A DNA stretch of 64,000 nucleotides from an uncultured Bryobacterales bacterium (GCA_958295955.1 OY282420.1:3300435-3364434); one strand, 5' to 3'; positions 1 through 9,284 are shown, counted from the first letter of the stretch. The notes: generated from the letters alone by a model not told the origin. A program made the numbers and translations.

Positions 1-49
1 CGCCGCCGCCCGCTTGCAGTAACCTTGGCCCGCGGCTGAAGACGCGCCT

Positions 50-697
50 ATGCCGAGCAAGCCCGGCGACAAGCAAGAGTCCGCTCCCGCTGCGGAGCTT
101 CGCGTCTTCCATTCCCCGGCGCTCGAGCGCGCCGTCAAGGAGTGCCCTCTGCTCAAGGGCGACAAGGAAGCTTGGCTCCAGTGCTGTACGAAGCAATTCA
201 TGCGTTTGGCTGCGCGCATCGCCGGCGGAAACGCGCAGGCGCAGGATGCCTTGCAGAAAAGCTGGATCCGGGTCTGGCAGCACGTCGAAGAATACGACGG
301 CAAGTCCCCGGCTTGCGCCTGGGTGCATGCCATCGTCGTCAACTGCGCCCATGATGTTCGCAACGAGGAAACGCGCATGGCTCAGATGCCGGAGCCGGCG
401 CCCGACCCCGAAGATGCCGCCGCCATCTTCCCCGAAGACTTTGCCCGGCAGAAGGAGTTGTACCGCCTGCTCGACGCCGCGGTCAAGGAACTGCCCGAGA
501 TATACCGCCAGGTAGTCGAATTGCACTACGGGAAGGAAGAGCTTTCCATGCATCAAACCGCCGACCGGCTGCATATCTCCGACGCCGCCGCCGCCAAGCG
601 CCTGACCCGCGCCGTGAAAATGCTTCGCAGCAGCCTTGCCAAACGTCTCCGCGGCGATTCTTCCAAGCCGCCGTCAAACGGCAAACCCCTTCCGTAA
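50..697 (+). CDS. ECF-type RNA polymerase sigma factor
   Basis: A 215-residue protein with the two-domain layout of an extracytoplasmic-function sigma-70 factor. A region 2-like helical part lies at about residues 45-110 (RLAARIAGGNAQAQDALQ, then the WIRVWQHV and WVHAIVVNCAHD helices). A region 4-like helix-turn-helix lies at about 145-205 (ELPEIYRQVVELHY, then QTADRLHISDAAAAKRL). It would direct RNA polymerase to a small set of promoters. No anti-sigma factor is seen beside it; the 5' neighbourhood is outside the window. The next gene on the same strand is an outer-membrane barrel, a plausible but unproven target. The Pro/Ser-rich tail is unusual. The family call is solid, the regulon unknown. 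Confidence 0.85.
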   Translation: MPSKPGDKQESAPAAELRVFHSPALERAVKECPLLKGDKEAWLQCCTKQFMRLAARIAGGNAQAQDALQKSWIRVWQHVEEYDGKSPACAWVHAIVVNCAHDVRNEETRMAQMPEPAPDPEDAAAIFPEDFARQKELYRLLDAAVKELPEIYRQVVELHYGKEELSMHQTADRLHISDAAAAKRLTRAVKMLRSSLAKRLRGDSSKPPSNGKPLP

Positions 698-874
698 AGC
701 GCCCGGAACCGGCTCCGCAACGGCCGGCCGCGGCGTCTTTCTGCACCGCGATCAAAAAAAGTTGCGAAAAAGTGAAAAAATTTGTCCTGGGATCGGCGTC
801 TCGCTCAGTCTCTTGGATAGAAGGGCAAAAAGGCAGCGATTGAGATTGCCGACCCGCCCAAGGAGATAAAAGAG

Positions 875-1588
875 ATGCTTATTCGGTTGATTTTGCTGAT
901 CGCGTTGGCGTTGGCCGCGGCGGTTGCGGTCTCCGCCCAGGAAGCCGGCGCCCCGATGCCGAACGACGAAAACACCGGGGCGAAGCGGCTTTCCTTTTTC
1001 GGCGAGAAGCTGACCTTCGGCTTTACCACGGGAGCGACTGTGACGCCGGATTACAGAACCGGATACGAAGCGACGGGCGAGGCAGGAGGAGTCTTCATCG
1101 ACGGTAAAATCGTGGAGTCCGCTACCGCGATCCAATACATTGTGCCCAACTTTACGCGGCCGCTCGTCGGCGTATTCGCGGAGACGAAATTGACCCGCAA
1201 TTTTTCGCTGCAGGCGACCGTCCTGTTCCGTGCGCTGGGCTGGAAGCTTGACCTCATCTTCCCCGACCACGACGCACACGAGTTGATTGACGGTAAATCG
1301 CAGGACATTTGGGAGATTCCGGTTCTGTTCAAATACCGGTTCGGGACATCGAAAGTCCGTCCGTTCCTCGGCGCCGGCCCGACTTTCCGCATCAATAAGG
1401 CGGGTAGGAATCCGCCGCGTCCCTATGGAGCGGCCGCCGCCTTGGGCGTCGACATCCCTTTCGGGCGCCGCTGGACGATTACGCCCCAGGTCAACTACAC
1501 GCACTGGTCAGGGGGTGAATCTCTCTCTAGAGTCCAGGGACACAGAGCCCGGAACCAGGTCCAGGCGCTGATCAGTTTTTCCTTTTGA
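875..1588 (+). CDS. Outer-membrane beta-barrel protein
   Basis: A 237-residue exported protein. Residues 1-21 form a Sec signal peptide (hydrophobic run LIRLILLIALALAAAVAVSA, then Q). The rest alternates polar and hydrophobic residues in short strands and ends in phenylalanine (ALISFSF), the usual signal for the BAM outer-membrane insertion machinery. The size fits an eight-stranded OmpA/OmpW-like barrel. The ATG has a good ribosome binding site, AAGGAGATAAAAGAG. It sits 177 bases after the sigma factor gene, so it may have its own promoter. Substrate or role cannot be told from sequence; a structural or adhesion barrel is as likely as a pore. Confidence 0.7.
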   Translation: MLIRLILLIALALAAAVAVSAQEAGAPMPNDENTGAKRLSFFGEKLTFGFTTGATVTPDYRTGYEATGEAGGVFIDGKIVESATAIQYIVPNFTRPLVGVFAETKLTRNFSLQATVLFRALGWKLDLIFPDHDAHELIDGKSQDIWEIPVLFKYRFGTSKVRPFLGAGPTFRINKAGRNPPRPYGAAAALGVDIPFGRRWTITPQVNYTHWSGGESLSRVQGHRARNQVQALISFSF

Positions 1589-1609
1589 GCGGGCCGGCGC
1601 GCAGGGCCC

Positions 1610-2254
1610 TTAAAGCTCGCGGATGCGCATATTGCGGAAGCGAACCTCGATCGGCGGGCCGGAATGCGCCTGCACGGCGACGATGCCCGTTTGCGGGATG
1701 TTGTCGTCCGTCTCGGTGTAGTCCGCCGTGACGATGCCGTTGAGCTTCAGCACGATGTGCTTGCCCGCGGCGTGGATCTCGTAGTCGTTCCAGTCGTTGC
1801 GCTTGACCGCGCGGGCGATCAGCGCCTCCGACGGCTGGGCCAGCATGACCCGCCGCCGGTGCTCGTCGTACAGCGCGCCCCAGAAAACATCGCTGATATC
1901 GGCCTGGTAGCCGATTACGGCCATCGAGCCGCTCTCGCGCCGGCTGCGGAACTGGACGCCGCTGTTGCCCTCGTTGTCCGCCAGCAGGATTTCGAAGCGC
2001 AGGATGAAGTCCGCGTATTCCTGCTCGGTGGCCAGGAAATCGTTGTAGGCGATGCCCGGCGTCTTGCCGACCAGCACGCCGTTCTCGACCTTCCAGAAAA
2101 ACGGGTCCCCTTCCCAGCCGGTCAGATCCTTACCGTTAAAAAGCGGCTTAAAGCCCGTTTCAGCGGCGTTTACGGCGCCTTTAAGAGCGGCGGCGGCCGC
2201 CGCGCCCGCGGCCAGGAACTCGCGGCGCGTCCCCCGATTTTCGCTATGTCTCAT
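1610..2254 (-). CDS. DUF1080 (3-keto-disaccharide hydrolase-like) secreted protein
   Basis: About 214 residues. The N-terminus holds a twin-arginine signal (TRREFLAAGAAAAAALKG), so the protein should cross the inner membrane folded. The mature part is the DUF1080 jelly-roll: FKPLFNGKDLTGWEG at its start, the GNSGVQFRSR signature in the middle, and IEVRFRNMRIREL at the end. Members of this fold act on 3-keto-glycosides or bind glycans. The start is placed at the second of two close ATGs (2254; the other is 2260). It follows a sulfatase by about 20 bases and is probably co-transcribed with it, which suggests glycan processing. A second DUF1080 protein is at 41.8 kb. Confidence 0.85.
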   Translation of the reverse strand: MRHSENRGTRREFLAAGAAAAAALKGAVNAAETGFKPLFNGKDLTGWEGDPFFWKVENGVLVGKTPGIAYNDFLATEQEYADFILRFEILLADNEGNSGVQFRSRRESGSMAVIGYQADISDVFWGALYDEHRRRVMLAQPSEALIARAVKRNDWNDYEIHAAGKHIVLKLNGIVTADYTETDDNIPQTGIVAVQAHSGPPIEVRFRNMRIREL

Positions 2255-2276
2255 CGGCATCAATGATAACCCGGCG

Positions 2277-3668
2277 CTATGGCGAACGCAACGGCCAGAA
2301 CTCCGATGCGCTGCGCGCCTCGGCCAGGTACGATTCGATGGCGGCGACGATCTCGGGGCGGTCCGCGGCGACGTCGACGGTCTCGCCGATGTCCGCCGCA
2401 AGGTCGTAGAGCTCGAGCGGACCTTCGGGGGACAGGCGGACGCCCTTCCACTTGCCCAGGCGGACGGCCTGTTTCGAGGAGCGCCCTTCGTGAAACTCCC
2501 AGTAGAGCCGCTCGTGCCGCTGCTGCCCGTCCTGCGAGAAAAGCGTCGGCTCCATCGAAATGCCGTCGAGGCCGGCCGGGGTTTCCGCGCCCGCGATGCC
2601 GGCCAGAGTCGGCAGAAAATCCCAGAATGCCGAGACGTGGCCGGTTGTCCGGCCGGCCTCGATTTTTCCGGGCCAGCGGGCGATCAGCGGGACGCGGATG
2701 CCCCCTTCGTAGAGGTCGCGCTTGATGCCGCGCAGCGGGCCGTTGCTGTCGTTGAAGTGGGGGTCGTTGCCGCCCTCGCGGTGCGGGCCGTTATCGCTGG
2801 TAAAGAACACTACCGTTTGTTCGTCGAGACCCAGTTCGCTGATTTTGGCCAGCAGCCGGCCGATGTCGGCGTCCATGCGGCTTATCATCGCGGCGTGGCC
2901 CTTTTGCGGCTCGGGCCAGTCCTTCTCGGCGTAGGCGCCGAGCTCGGGCGCCTCCATGCCTTTTTCCCGCGCTTCGTTGTTCGCATGAGGGATCGTGAGC
3001 GCCAAATACAAGAAAAACGGCTGCTGCCGCCGGCGCTCGACGAAGTCCCGCGCTTCGGCCGCCAGCAGGTCGTGCGAGTACTCGTTCTTTTCCGCCGCCA
3101 TCCCGGCGCCGTCCGCGCGGACCGGCTCGGGCAGCTTGTTCTTCAGCGGTACCCTCTCTTCGTTGCGGAACAGAAACTCCGGGTAGTAATTGTGCGCATG
3201 ACGCTGACAGAGATACCCGAAAAAGTAATCGAAGCCCTGCCGGTTGGGGATGCCGCTCGAGTCGGGGCCGCCCAGCCCCCACTTGCCGATCAGGCCGGTC
3301 GCATAGCCGGCGGTCTTGAGCACTTCGGCGACCGTCACGACTTCGTCGGCGATGGGGTGCTGGCCCATCGGCCGCACTTCCTTGTTGCCTCGGATCGGCG
3401 TATGGCCCGTATGCAGTCCCGTCATCAGCGAGCTGCGGGAAGGCGCGCAGACCGTGCTGCCTGCGTAGTAGTCGGTGAAACGCAAGCCTTCCGCGGCCAT
3501 GCGGTCGAGATTGGGCGTGCGAATTTCCTGCTGGCCGTAAACGCCGAGATCGCCGTAGCCCAAATCGTCGGCGACGATCAAAACGATATTGGGCTTGCGG
3601 GCTGCGGACTCCGGCTCGGGGGAGCCGCCGCACGAAACGAGCAGGAGCAGGCAAAAGAAGATACGCAT
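2277..3668 (-). CDS. Sulfatase, arylsulfatase A family, lipoprotein
   Basis: A 463-residue type I sulfatase. The start is ATG at 3668; an in-frame TTG lies three codons upstream. A lipoprotein signal ends at Cys13 (LLLLVSC), so the enzyme is probably tethered to the envelope. The calcium-binding start PNIVLIVADDLGYGD is followed by the active-site motif CAPSR at residues 74-78, whose cysteine is converted to formylglycine. FFTSDNGPH is the C-terminal half of the metal site. It hydrolyses a sulfate ester, probably on a glycan. No maturation enzyme (FGE or anSME) is in the window. Neighbours are DUF1080 downstream and a CehA-type protein upstream on the same strand. Confidence 0.92.
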   Translation of the reverse strand: MRIFFCLLLLVSCGGSPEPESAARKPNIVLIVADDLGYGDLGVYGQQEIRTPNLDRMAAEGLRFTDYYAGSTVCAPSRSSLMTGLHTGHTPIRGNKEVRPMGQHPIADEVVTVAEVLKTAGYATGLIGKWGLGGPDSSGIPNRQGFDYFFGYLCQRHAHNYYPEFLFRNEERVPLKNKLPEPVRADGAGMAAEKNEYSHDLLAAEARDFVERRRQQPFFLYLALTIPHANNEAREKGMEAPELGAYAEKDWPEPQKGHAAMISRMDADIGRLLAKISELGLDEQTVVFFTSDNGPHREGGNDPHFNDSNGPLRGIKRDLYEGGIRVPLIARWPGKIEAGRTTGHVSAFWDFLPTLAGIAGAETPAGLDGISMEPTLFSQDGQQRHERLYWEFHEGRSSKQAVRLGKWKGVRLSPEGPLELYDLAADIGETVDVAADRPEIVAAIESYLAEARSASEFWPLRSP

Positions 3669-3744
3669 GCCGAACAAGATACAGCATTAGCGGATAGCAA
3701 GAATTCCGGTTCTTGCCGGTCTCTGCGACCCTGGGCGCCGAAGC

Positions 3745-6345
3745 TTACCGCTCCGCCTCGCGGGCGCGCTGCTCGAAGACCGCGCGGGCCTGGTTGAACT
3801 GCCCCAGGACGTGCTCGCGCTCGCGCTCGGAGCGCCATCCGGGATGCTCCCGAGCCTGCCTCGCAATGTCATCGATCCAGCGGATGAAGTAGCGCGCGTC
3901 TTCCGCCGAGCGGATCGGCTGCTCGCCGCAGTAAACATAGACCGGTCCCGTCTCGGCGTGCAGGCGGCTGTCGTCGATGGGGAAGACCGGCTCCTCCGTC
4001 GTGGCGCGCAGGGTGTACCAGCCGCTGCGCTCTACCGGGATGCGCTTGCGCAGCGCTCCCGAACGCCCCCCCTCGCGGAGCGGGATCTCCTCCAGCGCCT
4101 CGCCGTTGCGGATCAATTCGAGCTTCTCCACCGGAAACGCCGTTTCCATTCGCGCGTCCACTTCGACGGTCCCGCCCTCGGCCGGCAAGCGAATCTCGCC
4201 CCCGGCGATCTCGCCGTTGACGGTCAGTTGCACCAGCGGCCCGTTGGTGAAAAACGTGCGGCCGCGGCGAACCGCTTCGACCCAGCGGTCCCAGGCGAGG
4301 CGGTCGCCGAGATAGGCGTACATGCGCGCCGCGCCGAGCGCAGGCGTGCGGTGCAGATTGCTGATCGAGTCCTCCCCGCCCGAAGCCGTGACCCTGAACC
4401 CGCAATTCAGAGCGCGATGCCAGACGCGCGCGGTGTGCAGGGAATGCCTTGCGCTGGTCATCACCTCCAGGTACGTGACGGCGCCCAAGGCGAGGTCGAC
4501 GGGAAACCCCCGCGCGCCCGCATACCCGGCCGAAGGCGGATCGCTTCCGTACGGGTGGACATAGCCTCCCAGCGCTCCCTGCTCGCGCGCCATGCGGAAG
4601 ATGTCGGTGTTGCTCGGATAGAGGCTCTCGATTGCGGTGCCCTCGTAGCCCGTAGTGTATGGCGAGAGGAGGCGCTCGGTAAGGTTGATGAAGTTGATGT
4701 GCCCGTAGAACGGCGGCCGGTACTCCTGGCCCCAGGCCAGGATGCGCTGCGGAGTCGAGCGAACCCGGTCGAAGGCGCCGTTGAAATACTGGTGGTCGAA
4801 GATGCGGTTGTCTTTGTTGGCGATCTTCTCGCCGACCACGTCCAGATCCTCGGCGGCCGCCATGAACAGCAAATTCTCCGGCGTGTTGTGCAGGTTGCCG
4901 CCGTAGTTCATGTGTACGTGGTCGCTGCCGCTGTACCAGCCCCGAGCCTTGTAGTCGGTAAAGCGTTCCAGAGACAGGCGGAGCGAGGCAACGGCGCCGG
5001 CTTCCACCTCGACGGCGGCCGCGATAGGCTTGCGCTCGAATCCCTTGGTCGCCAGGATCGAGACCGGCCCGACCGGCAAGTCGAGCGAAAACTCCCCTTT
5101 TGCGTGGAAGAAGTCCAGGTGCAGGGCGCGCGCGGCGACCCGCCGGTACGCTCCGGGCGGGGCGTATGCCTTGCCGTCCGCGGCGCGCAGAAGAATCCGC
5201 GCTTCCGTGGGCCGCCCGGTGTCTGCATCCGTAACGACGACCTTGAGCGTCCCATGCGGCCGGCGGTACGCGCGGCGGCGAATCTCGACCGCCCGCTCTT
5301 CGCCGCCGAAGGTTTTCAGCAGCCGCAGGTCGGTCACTCCGCGCCGGTTCGAAACATAGACGATCCACTCTCCGTCCGGCGACCAGCGGGGATCGAAGCG
5401 GTCCCACTCTCCAAACGTGAGTTGATAGGGCTCGCCGCCCTCGACCGGAAGCACGTACAGGTTGTTGTACTGGTTGCCGCGATGCGAGCTGTAAACGATG
5501 CGCGCGCCGTCGGGAGACCACTGCGGCCGCGTGCGGTAGAGCGTTTCCTCGCGCAAGATTTGCTTGGCCCGCGACATTGCGTCCGGCGCGACCGGCGCGC
5601 GCCAGAGAGCGCCCGACCCCAGGGGGATTCCTCGATTCGACACCAGGATCATCTCCTTGCCGTCGGGAGACAGGGTCGGTTGGATGTGCAGGTCCCGGCT
5701 GCCGAAATAGAGCCGCGAGTTGGCGTAGGCGTTGTCTTCGGTCAAGCGCATCGGCTCCCCGGGAACCCCGTTTTGCAGCGGCATCGCGTAGAGGTTGTAC
5801 CAACCGCCGGGGTCGGTCGAGACGTAGAGGATGCGGGAGCCGTCGGGCGCCCAAACGGGGTCCAGTTGAACGTGCTCGTTGCGGGTGAGCGCCGTGCTCT
5901 CGCCGGTCGCGGTGTCGAACAGCATCAGGTTGATGCTGCGGTAGCGGTCATCGGCGGTGTAAACGATCCAGCGGCCGTCCGGGGACCAAATGGGAGACGA
6001 ATCGTACGTGGCATTGGCGGTCAACTGGTAGGCAACGTCTTCGCCGATGCGGATCTTCCAGATCGACCCCGCCATGCTGAAGGCGATCCACTCGCCGTCG
6101 GGCGAGAAACAGGGGCGCCAGGGCGTGCCGGCGGCCGGCGGCAAGTAGTAGTTGTGCATGTAGTTGCCGCCTGTGCGGGCCTGCGGATAGGCCGTGAACT
6201 GCAGCGCCCCGCCGCGGCCGCCGAGAAGCGCGTCGCGGACGGCGCGCTCAACGACCGGCTGAGCGCCAAGAGGCGCGGCGGCCCCCCAGGCAGCCATCAG
6301 CAGTACCGTCATGCCGGAACTTTCGCCTCGCCGCAGCCAATTCAT
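3745..6345 (-). CDS. TolB-like beta-propeller fused to CehA/McbA-type metallohydrolase
   Basis: An 866-residue secreted protein. The ATG at 6345 has a GGGAGGG ribosome binding site and opens a signal peptide (MTVLLMAAWGAAAPLGAQ). The first half holds six PD40-type repeats of the form SPDGxWIVY (for example PIWSPDGRWIVYTA and PRWSPDGEWIVYVS), enough for one six-bladed TolB-like propeller. The second half is a PHP-superfamily CehA/McbA domain with histidine metal ligands in SGSDHVHMNYGG, GGYVHPYGSD and GHINFIN. CehA and McbA hydrolyse aryl carbamates, but most relatives have no known substrate. It sits between two sulfatases on the same strand. The fusion is common in Acidobacteriota; the substrate here is unknown. 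Confidence 0.85.
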   Translation of the reverse strand: MNWLRRGESSGMTVLLMAAWGAAAPLGAQPVVERAVRDALLGGRGGALQFTAYPQARTGGNYMHNYYLPPAAGTPWRPCFSPDGEWIAFSMAGSIWKIRIGEDVAYQLTANATYDSSPIWSPDGRWIVYTADDRYRSINLMLFDTATGESTALTRNEHVQLDPVWAPDGSRILYVSTDPGGWYNLYAMPLQNGVPGEPMRLTEDNAYANSRLYFGSRDLHIQPTLSPDGKEMILVSNRGIPLGSGALWRAPVAPDAMSRAKQILREETLYRTRPQWSPDGARIVYSSHRGNQYNNLYVLPVEGGEPYQLTFGEWDRFDPRWSPDGEWIVYVSNRRGVTDLRLLKTFGGEERAVEIRRRAYRRPHGTLKVVVTDADTGRPTEARILLRAADGKAYAPPGAYRRVAARALHLDFFHAKGEFSLDLPVGPVSILATKGFERKPIAAAVEVEAGAVASLRLSLERFTDYKARGWYSGSDHVHMNYGGNLHNTPENLLFMAAAEDLDVVGEKIANKDNRIFDHQYFNGAFDRVRSTPQRILAWGQEYRPPFYGHINFINLTERLLSPYTTGYEGTAIESLYPSNTDIFRMAREQGALGGYVHPYGSDPPSAGYAGARGFPVDLALGAVTYLEVMTSARHSLHTARVWHRALNCGFRVTASGGEDSISNLHRTPALGAARMYAYLGDRLAWDRWVEAVRRGRTFFTNGPLVQLTVNGEIAGGEIRLPAEGGTVEVDARMETAFPVEKLELIRNGEALEEIPLREGGRSGALRKRIPVERSGWYTLRATTEEPVFPIDDSRLHAETGPVYVYCGEQPIRSAEDARYFIRWIDDIARQAREHPGWRSEREREHVLGQFNQARAVFEQRAREAER

Positions 6346-6418
6346 CTTGAAACCCTCCCGCCGTTCAGTTTCGCGCAACCAAGGGGCAAACGTGAAGGCC
6401 GCTGCGCGAGGCGATGCG

Positions 6419-7813
6419 TCAAGGGCGGTATTCGGGCAGCGCGGGCGCGCCTGCGAGTACGCGCGTCTCCCAATCGCTCCAGGTCTTTTTCATCCGCTCG
6501 AAACGCTCCGGCTCCGCTTCTTTCAGGTCATGCTCTTCGCCCACGTCTTCCGCCAGATGAAACAGGTGTTCCTCGCCCTTTTCGTCGCTCAAATACTTCC
6601 AGCCGCCTTGCGTCATCGCTTTCTGCAAGACGCCGCGGGGATTGCGATAGCGGAAATAAAGCGTGTCGCGGTCGATGCCGCCGCTGCCGTCGAGCAGCGG
6701 CAACAGGTTCACCCCGTCGGGGATGCGGTCCGCGGGCAACGAGACGCCGGCGATGGCCAGCGTTGTCGCGAACAGGTCCATGCTGATCGCCGGCGTGTCC
6801 TCTATTTTGCGGCCGGCCGGGAACCGCCCGGTCCAGCGGGCGTAGAACGGGCTGCGAATGCCGCCTTCCCACAGCGTCGTTTTATAGCCCCGGAAGGGGG
6901 TATTGGTTGAAACGACCGGCACGCCCCCGTTGTCGCTCATGAAGAAGACCGCAGTCTCTTCCGCCAGACCCTCGGCATCGAGGCTGTCGAGAATCCGCCC
7001 GATGTTGGCGTCCATTGACTCCACCATGCTCTTGAGCACCGTCCGTTTGCGGTTGACGACGCGCGTGACGCGCTGGTCGCCGGCTGTATCGCGGTGCTCG
7101 GGCCCCTGGAACGGGTCGTGCGGGGCGTTGAACGGGAGGTAAAGGAAGAACGGCTCCCGGGCGTGGCGGCGGATGAAATCGACGGCCTCGTCGCCGATCA
7201 GGTCGGTGAAGTAGCGATCAGAGAAAATCTCTTCCTCGCCGCGCCAGAGATCGTGATTTTCCAAACGGTCCGTGTGCGCGAAGTAGTCGATGTTGCCCGA
7301 GACGAAACCGACAAATTCGTCGAAGCCCTTGCGGGAGGGGTAGCCCTCCTTGGGAAAGCCGAGGTGCCATTTGCCGAAGACGCCTGTCGCGTAGCCCGCT
7401 TCCTTCAGGAATTTCGGGAGCAGCTCGATGGACGGGTCCATGCCGACTTCTCTTTCCCTGACGTAGATCACGCGGTCGGCGCCCGTGCGCTGCTGATACC
7501 AGCCGCTTAACAGCGCGGCGCGGGTCGGCGTGCAAACCGGGCCGTTGGCGTAGGCGCGCGCGATCTGCACGCCTTCGGCTGCAAGGCGGTCGATATTCGG
7601 CGTGGCGATATCGCTTACGCCGGTATAGCCGGTGTCGCCGTGACCGAGATCGTCGGCCAGAATGAGAATCACGTTCGGCTTGGGCGCCTCGTCGACCGCC
7701 TCGGGGCGCGGAGCGCAGGCGAACAGCAATGCGGCAATTAGTGGATAGCAAGACCGGGACGGCAGGCGCCGGCGGCTTCGCCAATGCCGAAGCGTTGCAG
7801 TCTTGCGCCGCAT
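6419..7813 (-). CDS. Sulfatase, lipoprotein
   Basis: A 464-residue type I sulfatase. The start at 7813 is chosen because the open frame farther upstream runs antisense-like inside ftsZ. Arg-rich residues precede a hydrophobic lipoprotein signal ending at Cys33 (LIAALLFAC). The active-site motif is CTPTR at 94-98, with threonine in place of the usual serine; this CxPTR form is well known and still carries the modifiable cysteine. PNVILILADDLGHGD and FFMSDNGG supply metal ligands. It begins 47 bases after ftsZ on the same strand and could receive read-through from the dcw operon. The substrate is unknown. Confidence 0.9.
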   Translation of the reverse strand: MRRKTATLRHWRSRRRLPSRSCYPLIAALLFACAPRPEAVDEAPKPNVILILADDLGHGDTGYTGVSDIATPNIDRLAAEGVQIARAYANGPVCTPTRAALLSGWYQQRTGADRVIYVREREVGMDPSIELLPKFLKEAGYATGVFGKWHLGFPKEGYPSRKGFDEFVGFVSGNIDYFAHTDRLENHDLWRGEEEIFSDRYFTDLIGDEAVDFIRRHAREPFFLYLPFNAPHDPFQGPEHRDTAGDQRVTRVVNRKRTVLKSMVESMDANIGRILDSLDAEGLAEETAVFFMSDNGGVPVVSTNTPFRGYKTTLWEGGIRSPFYARWTGRFPAGRKIEDTPAISMDLFATTLAIAGVSLPADRIPDGVNLLPLLDGSGGIDRDTLYFRYRNPRGVLQKAMTQGGWKYLSDEKGEEHLFHLAEDVGEEHDLKEAEPERFERMKKTWSDWETRVLAGAPALPEYRP

Positions 7814-7859
7814 GCGCGCAACGGTCTTCAACTCTCCACTCTTCACGAACTGCTCTCCA

Positions 7860-9284
7860 CTATTTGAAGCGGCGGCGGAAGAATGCCGGGCGGCCGATAT
7901 CTTCGTCCCTGGCCGGCGCCGTTTCGGACTCGCCGCCGGGGCTGTCGAATTTCTCGGAAACGGGGAGTTGCGGCGCGTCCGTCCGTTCCGGCTCCGGCGC
8001 GGGGTCGCCTGCCGCGGACTCCGCTCCGCTGAAGTGGCGGCGGAAGAATGCGGGGCGGTCGATATCCTCTTCGGCCGGCGCCGTTTCGGACTCGCCGTCG
8101 GGGCTGTCGAATTTCTCGGAAACGGGGAATTGCGGCGCGTCCGTCCGTTCCGGCTCCGGCGCGGGGTCGCCTGCCGCGGGCTCCGCAATGGAAAAGGCGT
8201 CGGCTGCAGCGCGGATGTTCTGCTCCGGCTCCGCCGCATTGCCGGGGGACTCATCCAGGTCCTCCTTCAGGTTCCGGAACCCGGTTGCGATCACCGTAAC
8301 CTTTACGTTTTCGCCCATCGAGTCGTTCTCTGCTACGCCGAAGATGATGTTCGCGTTTTCATTTGCGGCCTGCTGAATAATCGTCGATGCCCCATGCACC
8401 TCGTGCAGCCCCAGACGCGAGGAGCCGGTAATGTTGATCAGGATGCCGCGCGCCCCGCCGATATCGGCATTTTCGAGCAAAGGGCCGGCGATCGCGGCGC
8501 GGGCCGCCTCGATTGCGGCGTTTTCGCCGCTGTGCGTCGCCGTGCCCACGACTGCGTACCCCATGCCCAGCATGACGGTGCGAATGTCGGCGAAGTCGCA
8601 GTTGACGATTCCCGGAATCGTGACGATGTCGCTGATTCCCCGGACGGCCTGGAGAAGGATGTCGTCGGCGATGCGGAACGCCTCGAAGAAGCTCGTTCCG
8701 TTCTCGACGTGCGCGAGCAGGTATTCGTTCGGAATCGTGATGACCGTGTCCACCGTCTCGGCCAATTCGGCCAAGCCCTGCTCGGCGACTTCCATGCGCC
8801 GCGCGCCTTCGAATGCGAACGGCTTGGTGACAACGGCAATGGTAAGCGCGCCCATTTCCTTGGCCAGCGAGGCGACGACCGGGGCCGCGCCGGTTCCTGT
8901 TCCGCCGCCGAGTCCGGCGGTCACGAACACCATGTCGGCGCCGCTGAGCAACTCGATCAGGCGTTCGGTATCCTCAAGCGCCGCGTTGCGTCCGATTTTG
9001 TGGTCGGAACCCGCGCCGTACCCCTGAGTCAGTTGCGCGCCTAGTTGCAGCTTCGTCGGCGAGCGGGAAACGCGAAGAGCCTGCACGTCCGTATTGACGG
9101 CGGCGAACTCCATGCCCGGGATGTCTGCCTCGATCATGCGGTTGACGGCGTTGCCGCCGCCGCCGCCGACGCCGACGACCTTGATGCAGGGAGTGGGCGG
9201 GAGTTCTTCGTCGAAGGTGAATTTCACCGAGTCTTTCTCTGCGTCGTGCGCTGTATCGGATGGAGGAGGAGCTTCTTCGATCAT
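7860..9284 (-). CDS. ftsZ: Cell division GTPase FtsZ with duplicated C-terminal tail
   Basis: The tubulin-like protein that polymerises into the division ring. At 474 residues it is longer than most FtsZ. After a 32-residue acidic N-terminal extension the GTPase domain shows VVGVGGGGGNAVNRM, the tubulin signature GGGTGTG at 126-132, and the T7 loop NCDFADIRTVM. The C-terminal linker is followed by the conserved tail peptide that binds FtsA, but here linker plus tail occur twice: RPAFFRRHF near residue 415 and RPAFFRRRFK at the very end. The gene follows ftsA by 12 bases with only a weak A-rich ribosome binding site. It is the last gene of the dcw cluster. Confidence 0.97.
   Translation of the reverse strand: MIEEAPPPSDTAHDAEKDSVKFTFDEELPPTPCIKVVGVGGGGGNAVNRMIEADIPGMEFAAVNTDVQALRVSRSPTKLQLGAQLTQGYGAGSDHKIGRNAALEDTERLIELLSGADMVFVTAGLGGGTGTGAAPVVASLAKEMGALTIAVVTKPFAFEGARRMEVAEQGLAELAETVDTVITIPNEYLLAHVENGTSFFEAFRIADDILLQAVRGISDIVTIPGIVNCDFADIRTVMLGMGYAVVGTATHSGENAAIEAARAAIAGPLLENADIGGARGILINITGSSRLGLHEVHGASTIIQQAANENANIIFGVAENDSMGENVKVTVIATGFRNLKEDLDESPGNAAEPEQNIRAAADAFSIAEPAAGDPAPEPERTDAPQFPVSEKFDSPDGESETAPAEEDIDRPAFFRRHFSGAESAAGDPAPEPERTDAPQLPVSEKFDSPGGESETAPARDEDIGRPAFFRRRFK
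7863..8177 (-). repeat. In-frame tandem duplication in the 3' end of ftsZ (54 and 51 codons)
   Basis: Two adjacent near-identical units encode residues 370-423 and 424-474 of FtsZ. Both read AAGDPAPEPERTDAPQ, then PVSEKFDSP, GESETAPA, and the tail RPAFFRR. The DNA period is 162-165 bases, with one 3-base length difference and few substitutions, so the duplication is recent or kept similar. Each unit holds one full copy of the conserved FtsZ C-terminal peptide. Confidence 0.95.

Noticed and set aside
3811-6786. Very long open frame (about 990 codons) on the plus strand opposite the CehA-type gene
   Set aside because: It is a mirror of a high-GC gene: the product is Arg/Ala/Val-rich with no family motifs, and the minus-strand frame has a signal peptide, repeats and metal sites.
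7814-8254. Upstream extension of the second sulfatase by about 147 codons
   Set aside because: It runs inside the ftsZ tail duplication in another frame and is Arg/Ser/Pro-rich; the lipoprotein signal begins only after ATG 7813.
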